Assembly: GCA_011947345.1 (NCBI GenBank)
Contig: JAAVTG010000771.1
Location: forward strand, 1-64,000
Reading direction: 5' to 3'
DNA length: 64,000 bases
Source: Phytophthora quininea
Taxonomy: Eukaryota > Oomycota > Peronosporomycetes > Peronosporales > Peronosporaceae
Each line of letters starts with the position of its first letter. Position 1 is the first letter of the stretch. This document shows, piece after piece, positions 9,678-20,251 of the stretch. Under the pieces are notes generated by a model. It searched no databases. It was given only the letters and a program-made list of their open reading frames with translations, and was not told where the DNA came from. A program made the translations under genes and the position numbers.

Positions 9678-12600
9678 ATGGTGCGTTGGAAGCTGTCTTG
9701 CTGGGGCTGTATGGCCGCTTCCTATTGCCCCCGCCGTCTCTCTCTCCCCTCATCTAACAGTATCTGTGTCTCCTCTTTCTGCTCATGCAACTCTTGCCCC
9801 CACTAGCCGCTCCGCCTGGACATTAAACGCAAGCTCAGCTCGCGCTCCGAGCGCGTCAAGAGCGTGGATCTGCACCCGACCGAGCCGTGGGTACTCTCTG
9901 CGCTCTACTCGGGCAGCCTCATGATCTGGAACTATGCCACGCAGTCGCTCGTCAAGACGCTGGAGGTCTCGTCCCTGCCCGTGCGCAACGCCAAGTTTGT
10001 GGCCCGCAAGCAGTGGATCATCGCCAGCTCGGACGACATGCAGGTGCGCGTCTTCAACTACAACACGATGGAAAAGGTCACGAGCTTCGAGGCCCACAGC
10101 GACTACATCCGCCACATTGAGGTGCACCCGACGCTGCCATGCTTCCTCACGTGTGCCGATGACATGACCATCAAGCTCTGGGACTGGGACAAGAACTTCA
10201 CCTGCACGCAGGTCTTCGAGGGTCACGGCCACTACGTCATGATGGTCAAGTTCAACCCCAAAGACGCTCACACTTTTGCCAGCGCCTGTCTCGACCGCAC
10301 AGTTCGGGTCTGGGGACTCGGGTCGTCCCATGCCCATTTCTCTTTGGAGGGACACGAACGCGGAGTCAACTGCGTGGCGTACTATCCGGGAGGAGACAAA
10401 CCTTACTTGCTCTCGGGCAGTGACGATCGCACGGTCAAGGTCTGGGACTACCAGACCAAGGCCATCGTGCACACGCTGGACGGACACGGCAACAATCTTA
10501 CGTCGGTGCTGTACCACCCGAGACTGCCGCTGATCATCTCGGCCTGTGAGGATGGCGCTGTGCGGATGTGGCACTCGACGACGTACCGTGCTGAGACCAC
10601 GCTCAACTACGGAATGGAGCGCAGTTGGTCTCTGGCGGCGCTGCCGTCAGCCAACACGCTAGCTATCGGCTACGATGAAGGCACGATTGTGCTGCGACTA
10701 GGACACGACACCCCGTCGTCAGCATGGACGGCGGTGGCAGTGGCAAACTGATCTGGACGACCAACAACGAAGTCCACACTGCCAGCGTCAAGGGCGTTGT
10801 AGCTGAAATGGCGCTGCAGGATGGCGAGAAGCTGCCGCTCGTGTCACGAGACCTGGGGAGCGTTGAAGTTTACCCCAGAAGGTGCAACACAACAGCAACG
10901 GCCGGTACGTGGTGGTCTGCGGCGACGGCGAGTACATCATCTACACGGCGCAGCAGCTGCGTAACAAGGCGTTCGGCGCTGCACTCGACTTTGCTGGTCG
11001 CCGACGGGCACGGGCGACTACGTGGTGCGCGAGAGCATTTCCAAGCTCACGCTTTTCCGCAACTTCAAGGAAGTTAAGAGCGAGAAGCCTCGCGTACTCT
11101 CTGCGGAGGGCCTGTTCGGCGGCACAGGCGCGATCGGCGTCAAGGGCAACGACAGCATTGCCATGTTCGACTGGGAGGAGCTGCGTCTGATCCGCAAGAT
11201 TGATGTGGTCGTGAAGAACGTCTTTTGGTCTGAGAACGGCAGTCTGGTTGTCCTCGCCTGTGAGTCGAGCTTCTTTGTTCTGCGCTACAACAAGGAGCTA
11301 GTTGACCAGGCCTTTGCTGCTGGCACGAACACGCCCGAGGAAGGCGTGGACGGTGCCTTTGACTTGCTGCACGAGATCTCGGAGAAGGTTGGCACGGGGA
11401 CCTGGGTGGGAGACTGCTTCCTGTACACCAACGCTGGAGGCCGCCTCAACTACTACGTGGGTGGCGAGGTTATGACTCTTGCCCACTTGGAGCAGAAGAT
11501 GTACTTGCTGGGATATCTCCCTCGTGAAAACCTGGTGTTCCTCATGGACAAGATGAAAAACGTGACGAGCTACACGGTGTCGCTGGTTATGCTCGAGTAC
11601 CAGACTGCCGTCGTGCGTCGTGACTTCGAGAGTGCCAATGCAATTCTGCCCAAGATCCCAGCGGACCAGATGGACTACGTCGCTCGCTTCCTGGAGTCGC
11701 AAGGCTTTAAGGAGGAGGCATTGGCTTTGAGCACCGACCCTGACCAGAAATTCGACTTGGCGGTTCAACTCGCCAAGTTGGACGTCGCTCGCGATATCAT
11801 GTTGCAGGAGATCGACAAAGGCTCGGACAAGGAAAAGGATGTTGATACAGAGACACAGCACAAGTGGAAACAGCTCGGCGATCTCGCTCTGAACGACTGC
11901 CAGCTAGCTCTGGCTGAGGACTGTGCGCTTCGTGCCGACGACTTTAGCTTGCTGTTAATCCTGTACACAAGTCGCGGCGATAAGGAGGGACTGGTCAGAC
12001 TCGCAGGCCTTGCTCGGGAAAAGCGCCGATACAACATTGCATTTATTTGCTGGCTGTTGTTGGGTAGGACGACCGAGTGCGTTGAAGTGCTGAAGGAGAC
12101 CAAGCGCTTCCCGGAGGCTGCGTTCTTCACGCGCAGCTACTGTCCGTCTAAGATGCAGACTGTCATGGACAAGTGGCGTGAGGACCTCGCTGGCGTCAGC
12201 TCTCGTGCTGCTAAGGCTCTGGCCGACCCAACGCGTAATGCTGATCTGTTTGAGAATCTGGAGCTGTCGATGCAGGCGGAGGCCACGCTTCTGGCGCAGA
12301 ACGGTGGCGAAGGAGCGAATGCACCTGCCGCGTCGTACCTGGCGAACAAGGAGCTGCTTGAAAGCGAGAATATCCTCGAGCTGATCTTGAGTGGGAGCGC
12401 TGCTCCGGCCTTTACGGCGGCTGGTGGTGGTGAAACCTTCCATGACAGTGCGGCATCCAACGCTGAAGCTGAGGCGCAGGCACAAGCACAAGCTTACGAG
12501 CATGCCCAAGCTGCTGAAGCGGAGGCACAAGCTCAGGCAGCAGCTCAGGCTGAAGCGGAAGCTGCTGCGCGGCTGCAGCTGCAGAGCAGCAACTAGCGTT

Positions 12601-13132
12601 TGAACGAGTGCAGGCCGAGGCTCAGGCTGCTGCGGAAGCACGAGCACAAGCGGAAGCCCAAGCCCAAGCGCGGGCTCAGGAGGAGGAGGCACGACAGCGC
12701 GCAGAGGCTGAGGCACACGCCCGCGCCATGGAGGAGGAAGCTGCTCGACTGCGAGCCGAACAGGAGACTGCAGCTGCCGCACAAGCCCACGCTGAGGCTG
12801 AAGCCGAGCTGCAGCGCCAGCAACACGCCGCCATGATGAGCAGCAGCGGCCACAGTGCCGACGGTGGCTTTGGCTTCGGCCCGTCCTCTGGCTCGAACGA
12901 GTTTGGCTTTAGCAGCAGCGGCAGCGCGTTTGGCACGTCGTCCGTCTCGTCCTTGAGCAGCAGCCAGCACGGCTTCTCGTCCTCACAGACGTCTGGCTTT
13001 GACATGACCACGACCACGACAACAACGACGACCACCACGAACGGCACGACCGGAGAGCTGCTGGACTTTGAGCTAGACAACGCTGACATTCAGTTCGAGG
13101 ACGACGACGATGCGGATTGGGGCGAGATGTAA
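9678..13132 (+). CDS. Coatomer subunit beta' (beta'-COP)
   Basis: Exon 1 is only ATG (9678-9680). The intron 9681-9806 (GTGCGT...CACTAG) is followed by [10 protein letters not shown], the canonical beta'-COP start. Two seven-bladed WD40 propellers follow (e.g. [48 protein letters not shown]), then the alpha-solenoid (KKxP-type COPI vesicle coat protein, ER-Golgi retrograde traffic). Frame breaks near 10712 (CCCC), 10875 (CCCC), 10994 and 12570 each restore conserved sequence when bridged, for example [14 protein letters not shown] after the second. The C-terminal ~190 residues are unusual: a long Ala/Glu/Gln-rich coiled coil (QAEAQAQAR type, 12470-12830), then Gly-Phe/Ser-rich sequence, a poly-Thr stretch and an acidic end (DADWGEM). 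At about 1,110 codons it is longer than the roughly 900 usual for the family. Confidence 0.9.
9681..9806 (+). other. Intron 1 of beta'-COP, directly after the start codon
   Basis: GTGCGT donor, CACTAG acceptor, 126 nt. Splicing joins ATG to CCG CTC CGC CTG GAC, in frame with the WD40 domain. Confidence 0.75.
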
Positions 13133-13268
13133 AGCCCTACGTGTGCCTCCGTAATACATAAAGACTAGTGTCCTCCGCTGTCCTCTATTGAAATTTATGT
13201 GACGTGTGAGACAACAATTGCACACGTCGCAGATTCGTAATTAACCCTCCAGTATCTGGACGGGCAGC

Positions 13269-14034
13269 ATGGGCGACGTAGCGAAGACCAAGGCGGCGCC
13301 CTCCGGCTCGTCGTCGCAGCTGAGCGCGCCAGGCAGCAGCAACAACGTGCTGTCAGGCGACGAGGGGAGCAGCTCGTCGACGGAGAGGGCGCCTGTGACG
13401 CTGGCGAGTCTGCAGGAGAGCGTCAAGGCGCACAGCGAGTGGAAGAAGTACCTCGTGGTCGACGGCAGCGGCGCCGTGTTGCTGGGAAACGTCAAGCCGC
13501 AGGACGGCGAAGTCAGGTAAACATATAGACTGCAGCTAGGATGGAGCATTTGTTTTGCTTACAGTACAGTGGGAACATTATTTGTTGTGTGTTGCAGTAC
13601 GCTGCTAAAGGTGTTCGACAAGCGCGAGGAGACGATGGCGACGGGAGTTGTGCTGCTGGGCGAGCAATACGACGTGCATCGGTGCGGAGGTTTTACTGCA
13701 CTTGGGAGGTGTATCGAGGTGAAGCTGACGCCATGTGAATTGCTTTGTGGTTGACACGTTTGACTGCCACCAGCTTCCACCCGCCGCTCGTGTACGGCCG
13801 TCGCGGAGACCCGTTGCAGGAAGATGGCGAGGGCATCGCCGTGTGCAAAGTGGCGCAGACTTCTGGCCGCACGCTCATCTGCCTCATCACCTACGTCTAC
13901 CCGACACTGTCGGCGCGCGCGGTGCCGCAGCTCAAGGAGTTCTGCGACTCGCAATGTACATGTAACAACCGAGATAGAAGGCAAAGTGTAACAATTGACA
14001 ATGTGGTTTCTTTGCAGTGGGCAACCTGAGCTGA
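13269..14034 (+). CDS. Profilin-like protein, four exons
   Basis: Exons 13269-13516, 13598-13681, 13774-13955 and 14018-14034. Introns are 81, 92 and 62 nt, all GT-AG, and splicing gives a continuous 176-aa protein with no frame break. A Ser-rich N-terminal extension of about 45 residues precedes a compact domain: EWKKYLVVDGSGAVLLGN, then GVVLLGEQYDVHRFHP, then LVYGRRGDP and a final EGIAVCKVAQTSGRTLICLITYVYP plus a helix. The end (YG+RG, EG-hydrophobic strand, R-T-hydrophobic strand, then a C-terminal helix) resembles the C-terminal half of profilin, an actin-monomer and poly-proline binding protein. The assignment is by pattern only and could be another small mixed alpha/beta fold. It lies 137 nt downstream of beta'-COP, same strand. 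Confidence 0.5.
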
Positions 14035-14554
14035 GACCGACGCTGTTGAGCTACGGCCACAACCGCCGGCTAAATCAATACCAAGAGCTGGATTTGCACA
14101 TGAAAACTCGCCACTCCCTTACTGTCCTAACAAACTGTTTGTTGAAGTTGTCGTCTTAGAAGTGGAAAAGCGAAATTACTCAACCGTCCACCTGTTTGTA
14201 GTCTTTTCAAGCTGTTCTCCGCCGAGTGTCGTCCGAAAGATGTGGGCTGGGTGGACAGTCTCGATTACTTGAGTGCGGGGCGACTATGGTCGTCGTTAGC
14301 ATGTCGCTATCTTGATCGTCTGCTGTTTCTTGGTCCCCTAGCTAAGGGTTTTCACCCGTTCTTATCGGACTCAGCAGCGGCCTTCCCACTCGCTCTCTCT
14401 CGTAAAAGACTTGGAGTGGACATTGGGTCGGCCAGAAGCCTTTGCACCACCCGAACGCTCGGTTTTTGCGTTTCAGGATTGAACCTGCTGCTGTTTGCCC
14501 CCACTTTTCGCTTTTCTTGGTAGTGCCAAACGAGTCCGCTGCCCCACCGCCAGA
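14035..14554. other. Intergenic region
   Basis: About 520 nt between the profilin-like and START-FYVE genes. It is AT-richer than the flanking exons, consistent with a 3' UTR and a promoter. No ORF of interest. Confidence 0.5.
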
Positions 14555-16494
14555 ATGAAAGGCACCAGTCCGTTCCCTGTGATCCATGTCGCCGCAGACG
14601 AGATGAGTCGCTATCAACGCCAAGTCCAGCAACTGCTGGACGACGCGCTTCGAGAGTTCGACCAGTATGGGGCTGCCCGCAAGAACGGCAAGGACCCGCT
14701 GCAGGACAAGTGGCAGTGGAAGCCGCTCAAGACCCACGAGGCGCTCAATGTCTACAAGGAGCGACAACCGACTCACCCGGAGCTGAATCCGCTCACAGTC
14801 AAGTCATCCACAGGGTCTGCATCGGGGTCCTCACGGTCAACAGTTTCTGACAAGCCTTCGACCACTGGGGCGACGAAAGCCATCGCGATGGCTGCCGCCT
14901 ACACGCCCGAGATGGCGCTGTCCGCGTCGTCGTCGGCAGTGACAATGTCGGTGCCGTTCGCCTCGGTCGCGCTTACAGGCCACATCAACGGCACTTTGAG
15001 CGACGTCATGTACGGACTCGTCGCCACGGACACGTCGGACCTGCAGGTGCGTTCGCGCTTGATGACGGACTCGGAGGAAATGGACGCGGCCATGCTCACG
15101 ACGATCCAGAGCCCAAGCGATACCGACCCGTTCCAGTTCCTCGGCCTGCAGTGGATGGTTAGGGGCGAGCCGTCTCGGTCAAAGTCATCGGGCAAAGGCA
15201 TTCGAGACTTTGTGGTCCTGGTGGCCTCTGGTGTGGTCCAGCACAAGGCTTCGCACAGTACGACGACGAAAGAGATCGGCTACTACATTTGCCACTCAGT
15301 GGATCTGCCGGAATGCGGCGAGCTTCTGTCCTTGGGCCACGGTCGCGGCTGGATGTCGACCTGCGCGCTGTTCACTCCGTCCAAGACCAAGTCGGCCCAG
15401 GTGAGCGTCTTTGCTCGCGGTTTTGTGGACTTTAAGGGGAAAATGGCCGACTACCAAGCGGCAAACATGACGACCACGTTGATGCTGGCGGGTGTGGCGG
15501 AGGCTGCTTCGTGCGGCCAGAACAAGAAGTTGAGCTGGCTGCTTTACTTCAAAGACGCTGCCGCTGAGTTCCGACGCATGCAACCAGAGTCAGTCACTCG
15601 GTCCAATCGCTGTGGCATCTGCGACCGCAAGTTTGGCGTCCTAAACAGCGTGGCGTCGTGCAGTCTGTGCCAGGCCAAAATGTGCTCGAGGTGCCGAGTG
15701 AGTCGAGAGCTGAGCTTCGTGAGTCGGGGTGATGCGGCTGCCAGTGTCACTCAGAGCACGAGTTGGGACGAGGGCTTGAACTCCAATGCTCAGGTGCGCA
15801 GTCTGTCGGCCGTGCTGTGCAAGAACTGCATCATGACTTCCGGCAACCTCGACGCTCGAGTCATGGCTCGCCGTGAGATCATGTCGGCGGGCTCGAACTT
15901 TTCGGATACTGCAACCACCGCCGCATGGACCGATAGCGAGACTCCCGTTCCCCGACGGTTGAATTCCCTTTGTCCAGCACGCAGTCGGGATCGGAGCAGA
16001 GCTTTGCGACGACAAACCCCTTTACTTCTTCCAAGATGCGCTTTTGGACGCCAGGATCCGACGCAGCAGCATCGCAAGTTCGTTCTGGCCGTCCGGACAA
16101 GCAGAAGCTGCCGTACTCCACAAACGACTCAGTCGGCAAGGCCATGACCAAGAGCAAGAAGAGTTCTGAAGAAGCTGCCCGTGCCAAGTTGCAGTCCTCG
16201 ATCCGGTCGTCTGCGTCCACGGTCCCGTCGCCCCGGGACCAAGACCAGGAGCAGAGGTTCGAGTTGGCGACGCGCCAGCTGCGACACCAACCCCGGTACA
16301 TTGAAGAGGAGCCAGTCATCGAGTACATGTACAAGCCCCAGCACGAAGCAGCGTCCCGCAATGACCTGGTGAGGAGGATGGAGCAGCTCAACATGGCTGC
16401 AGAGACCGTCTACCAGTTCACAAGCAAGATGAACGCCAGCACTCACTGTCGAATGGCTGGCAACTCCAGCACTTCCATCCAGGAGCTGGACTAG
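14555..16494 (+). CDS. START-like/FYVE-type zinc finger protein of oomycetes
   Basis: The start MKGTSPFPVIHVAADEM was chosen because a short 'M-x-PFP' opening followed by a helical segment (RQVQQLLDDALREFDQY) is typical of the large oomycete START-FYVE family. Residues ~60-340 form a START-like lipid-binding region (VALTGHINGTLSDVMYGL; DFVVLVASGVV; GWMSTCALFTPS). Residues ~350-430 form a FYVE-like finger (CGICDRKF ... CSLCQAKMCSRCR ... LCKNC) that lacks the classic RHHCR basic motif, so PI3P binding is uncertain. The C-terminus is disordered, with YIEEEPVIEYMYK and a final helix. One frame break near 15950, at CCCC, is bridged by a one-base addition, giving about 646 aa. A lipid-sensing or membrane-targeting role is inferred from the family. 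Confidence 0.75.
16171..16299 (+). repeat. Source copy of a ~125-nt inverted duplicate
   Basis: This part of the START-FYVE 3' coding region reappears on the opposite strand at 16877-17000 with few substitutions and one 9-nt gap. Confidence 0.8.
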
Positions 16495-16876
16495 AGCTGG
16501 GCAGTCTAGAAGATTATAAAACTATATTGTAAAGCTTCATAGCTTTTATCTTGTTGGTGTTGATATGGCGCGCCGGGGATAAACCTCTGCGGCAGACAGG
16601 GAATGGAAGAATGAGGCCTCTGCCTTCTGGTCGTATTGCATGTGTTGCTTCCACCCACGGCTCCGCGGCCCCAGATCGAGGAAAGAAACCACGGCACATG
16701 GATAGCTTCAATTAGGACACTAGCCCAATGCATCAGTCGACATTGCAGCAACTCGGTCCCATCCACCTCAACAGATGAAGTTCCTAGTCCTGGCGCGTTA
16801 TGGCGAGACCTACACGACAAGAAAAAAAAGTTGTGTAGGTGTTTACAAGATTGTGTAATAATCCGAGTCGTACTTC

Positions 16877-17000
16877 GTACGGGGTTGCTGGCGCGTCGCC
16901 AACTCGAAGCTCTGCTCCTGGTCTTGGTCCCGGGGTGACGGGACCGTGGACGCAGACGACCGGATCGAGGACTGCAACTTGGCACGGGCGGCGCAGCTTC
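16877..17000 (-). repeat. Inverted fragment of the START-FYVE gene
   Basis: The minus strand matches 16171-16299 closely (shared block GCAGTCCTCGATCCGG and onward). It lacks promoter and coding context, so it is a gene fragment left by local duplication. Confidence 0.8.
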
Positions 17001-17289
17001 CAAGCATGGACGTATGGTGTGAACACTCACACCGTTAATCCGATAAGACAAGCCCGATGTCGCCGATCTGTGGTGGGTATAGCTATCCACAGCTCGGCGG
17101 TGTTTGAAATGTTATTGGAAACGCCACATGTACGCGTTGGCGGCATTCATTGCTGCCAAATGGAAATATCCACGCGAGGCGCTACGTCCGCAGGTGGTTG
17201 CGAGCTCACCTGGTCGAGACTTCGCGCCTGTTTGCGGTGCAGGTGATCCCCGACGACGAATCGAGGCGATCGGTGCGCTCACAACACAC

Positions 17290-17297
17290 TCATTTCC
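17290..17297 (+). promoter_or_regulatory. Oomycete INR-like element (TCATTTCC)
   Basis: TCATTTCC fits the TCAYTYY initiator and lies 57 nt upstream of the ATG of the small secreted protein, a normal distance for oomycete transcription starts. Confidence 0.45.
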
Positions 17298-17353
17298 ACT
17301 TCGTCTCCCCAGCGGACAAGCTACACAAGCTACCTCCCCAACTTCTACCTACC

Positions 17354-17821
17354 ATGAAGGTCTTCTCCACTCTCGCTCTTCTTGCCGCCGCGATCCAGTG
17401 CATCGTCGCCTCCACCTCGGAGCGCAAGCTGCTGCGATCCGGCGCCGGCTACGATTTCGCGGGACTTCCTGGAGGCAAGGGCGATTCCACCACCACGCCG
17501 CAACTACCCACCATTGCGGGCGTGCCAGGCCTCGACGGACTCAACGGGGTCAACTCCATCACCAAGACGGTCCCTGGTGGCGCCGACGGCGCGGCCAAGC
17601 TGCTACCGTCGGGCGTTCCCAGCACAGACTCGACCGCCAACGGCGTCGGCGGTGCAAACTCGGTCACCGACAAGCTCCCCGTCAGCGGAGTCACCGATAA
17701 GCTTCCCGTCGGCGGGGTCACTGATAAGCTTCCCGTCGGGGGCGGTAAGCCAGGCAAGGGCGTCTCGGGTGTCACGGACGAATTGCTGCCGTCAACGAGC
17801 GGCACAAAGCAGGCGTACTAG
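17354..17821 (+). CDS. Small secreted protein with VTDKLPVGG repeats
   Basis: The 155-aa product starts with a strong signal peptide (MKVFSTLALLAAAIQCIVA, cleaved about residue 19), followed by STSERKLLRSGAG. The mature part is Gly/Pro/Thr-rich and without Cys. It carries three tandem copies of VTDKLPV(S/G)G around residues 97-126 and an ELLPS-type segment repeated loosely (KLLPSG, ELLPST). There is no frame break. I do not recognise the family. The RKLLR after the signal peptide is not a proper RxLR-dEER effector motif, so I do not call it an effector. Confidence 0.7.
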   Translation: MKVFSTLALLAAAIQCIVASTSERKLLRSGAGYDFAGLPGGKGDSTTTPQLPTIAGVPGLDGLNGVNSITKTVPGGADGAAKLLPSGVPSTDSTANGVGGANSVTDKLPVSGVTDKLPVGGVTDKLPVGGGKPGKGVSGVTDELLPSTSGTKQAY

Positions 17822-18290
17822 TCGACGTGGGACCGAATTGCTGCAGTGTCGACCGTAGAGTTAGTTGCATCGTGCTAGTATCCTCATTGTGAGGAATCGA
17901 TTCATTTCCGAAGCGTTAGAGGCTTGTTTGTCTTCTGCCGATGCGCAGTTTCTTTCGATTCGGGGCAGTGCCGTCGGCCTCAACAGTGTCGCTGCAGAGG
18001 CCGGGAGGTGCATACCTGGAGTATCCTGTCCGCAGTGACGAAGAAGTCGACAGCAGGACCCAGTCGTCGATCAAGAGAAGCGGCGGCGCGCCCGTATCGA
18101 GCTTGGAGGAGGCAATCATTAGCAATAGCCCCTCAAGTCCACTTCAAAGTTATAGCCGGCGATTGCGTTGACATGGCGCCACTTGTCCACCGATGACCCC
18201 AGCAGCCCAGCGGTAGCCTAGGACACGCCGCTCTGAAGCGTCTGAAGCAGGAAGCAGATCCCTCATTCTCCAATTCGCCATCCGCCGCAG
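17822..18290. other. Intergenic region with a lipoxygenase INR
   Basis: It contains short repeat fragments (17829-17853 inverted relative to 16736-16760). A 77-codon open frame (17941-18171) has no recognisable features. The lipoxygenase initiator is at 18262-18275. Confidence 0.45.
18262..18275 (+). promoter_or_regulatory. Oomycete initiator element CTCATTCTCCAATT
   Basis: A nearly perfect match to the oomycete INR plus flanking element (TCATTYYNCAAWTT). It lies only 15 nt before the lipoxygenase ATG, predicting a very short 5' UTR. Confidence 0.6.
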
Positions 18291-20109
18291 ATGAAGTTCC
18301 TCGTCCTGGGCGCCATCGGCGCAGCCGCTGCCATCTCCCAGACCTGGTTGTACTTCAGATCAAGCTCACTCCTCGACTCGGCGTTGCTGCTGCTTGACGA
18401 CCGCGGCGACTGCGCAGCCCAAAGCAACTTCCTACTTCCTCCGTGCTCAGTATCCAGCACTCGGCGGACCGCGCCAGTGAGATTGAGTTCATGGCCACCA
18501 ACCTCGCCAACGAGCCGCGAGCGTGGCCCATCCACGGAGACATGCTGCCTGTGTACATGGGGCCCGTGGCGCGTCCAGGCTCCGTGGCCGAGCAGCTCCA
18601 GAATCAAGATCTGATGGCACTCAGCAATCTCAAACCCGACACTCCAGAGCTGATGGCCGCGCTGGCCGCTCGCTGGATGCCGCAGCTCAACTCGGTCGAC
18701 GCCTACACGCGCTTCTACGAGCTGTTCCACCCCGTCGTGGACGCGCCGCTGGCTGCCAAGGAATACGGGGACGCTGCCTTCGGGGCGGAACGTCTCAGTC
18801 TGCGCGGGTTCAACCTGCGCGCCATCCGCCAAGACGACGCCGACCCAGAGGACGCCACGCTGACGACAGCTCGAGTGGCCCAAGTGTGCGGCATTGGCGC
18901 CACCGTGCGGTCCCTGCGCGTCGACAAGAAGCTGTATGTCGTGGACCTCTCCACCATCGGACACTGGGGAACTCCACCGCACCCACAGTCGAGTCGCCCT
19001 CCACACCAGCCGAGAGTCACCCGCAAAAGTATTTGCCGTCGGTCATCGGCTACTTCTGCTTCAACGACGGGCAGCTCCTACCGCTCGCCATCAAGCTGCT
19101 GGACTCGGGTCTCACGTACACACCGTTCGACTCGGCCGACGAGTGGCAGCTCGCCAAGACGGCTCTCAACGCCGCCGAGAGCACGTACCAGCAGATGCAG
19201 CACTTCTCCGAGAGCCACACGCTGTCGATCCCCATCCGCGTTGAGCTCTATCGATCGTTCGCCGCCGCGCACCCGGTGAGGGCCCTGCTCATGCAGCACT
19301 TCAAGCTGGACTTTGGGCTGGAGCAGCAGGCGGGGATCGTGCTCTTTAACACGTCGACTCCGCTGGATCAGACGTTCGGCATTGGTGCGGCAGGGTGTGT
19401 GCGTCTATTGGAGAACCAGCGCAAGTACATCTCGCTACTGGACGACGTCTACAGCGACGTGAAGGCGCGCGGGATCCAGCAGCTGCCGCACAAGTACGTG
19501 GCGTACGGTAAACTCCACCACAACGCCATCACTCGCTTTGTCAGCGGATATCTCAACGTCTACTACCCCGACGACGACGCGGTCAAGGCGGACGTGGAGC
19601 TGCAGCAGTGGGCCGCTGCCTGCGCCGACATCCCGCACTTGCACGACTTCCCGGCGGCTTTCGACGGCAAGAAGCAACTGCATCATCTCCTGACAAGACT
19701 CGTGTACCAAAGTGTCGTCAAGCACCACGCCATGAACGGAGAGGTGACGTGGACCACGGTGGCCATGCCGTACAGCGCCGCTGCGCTCTGGAAGCCGCTG
19801 CCGGACCGTAAAGAGCGCGACGGCCACGCCAAGGTGGACGTGTTCAGCTATCTGCAGCCGAGAGAGCTGTTCCCGGCGATGGTCTTCCTCAGTGCGCTGT
19901 TCAACCGCCCGCGTCCGGAGGAGACGACGCTGCAATCTGCTTACCACACTGCACCGTTCATGGAGGACCCAAGACTGCAGCCAGCGATCCAAGCGTACGA
20001 CCAAGACCTGCAGATGATCGACGCCTTTATCGTCGCCAACGAAGAGTATGAGCGTCATCCGTACCACATTCTCCGCCCTGGAAGTCTGCCGCAGGACACG
20101 TGGATCTAG
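18291..20109 (+). CDS. Lipoxygenase, probably secreted
   Basis: Lipoxygenase hallmarks: the DEWQLAKT motif, then H-x4-H (HFSESH, ~19201-19218), the following AAHPVRALLM, the second iron-ligand block HHAMN (~19723-19737, H-x3-N), and an obligatory C-terminal Ile (DTWI then stop). These are the residues that bind the non-heme iron, so the enzyme should be able to dioxygenate polyunsaturated fatty acids. The N-terminal MKFLVLGAIGAAAAIS resembles a signal peptide. Frame breaks near 18440 and near 18965 (GGGG) bridge to give about 606 aa, a typical length for compact lipoxygenases. Oomycetes make arachidonic and eicosapentaenoic acids, plausible substrates. A secreted enzyme could alternatively act on host lipids. 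Confidence 0.82.
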
Positions 20110-20251
20110 ATGGAGAAGGCCACCGAAAGCAGGAGGAAGGTTGTCGTTTTAGCCAGCTCCTTTTGAATGGATGTCATGGTTCACTTGTATTGCGTTGTAA
20201 GCTTTTACTTGCCTTCACTTCACGGACATCAATAATTAACGTGCTCTCGCT

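Larger units (their letters stand above)
16495..17353. other. Intergenic mosaic of duplicated fragments
   Basis: It holds the inverted START-FYVE fragment at 16877-17000. It also holds a 25-nt sequence at 16736-16760 whose reverse complement recurs, with two mismatches, at 17829-17853, and ATGAAGTTCCT near 16774 resembling the lipoxygenase start at 18291. No intact gene is visible. Confidence 0.55.

Noticed and set aside
9678..13132. Programmed ribosomal frameshifting in beta'-COP and other genes
   Set aside because: No slippery heptamer or downstream structure is evident. Breaks are too many and fall at ordinary homopolymers, and the repeat arms show the same error type in non-coding sequence.
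17411..17440. RxLR-type effector motif in the small secreted protein (RKLLR)
   Set aside because: The spacing and residues do not match R-x-L-R followed by a dEER motif, and the mature protein is repeat-like.
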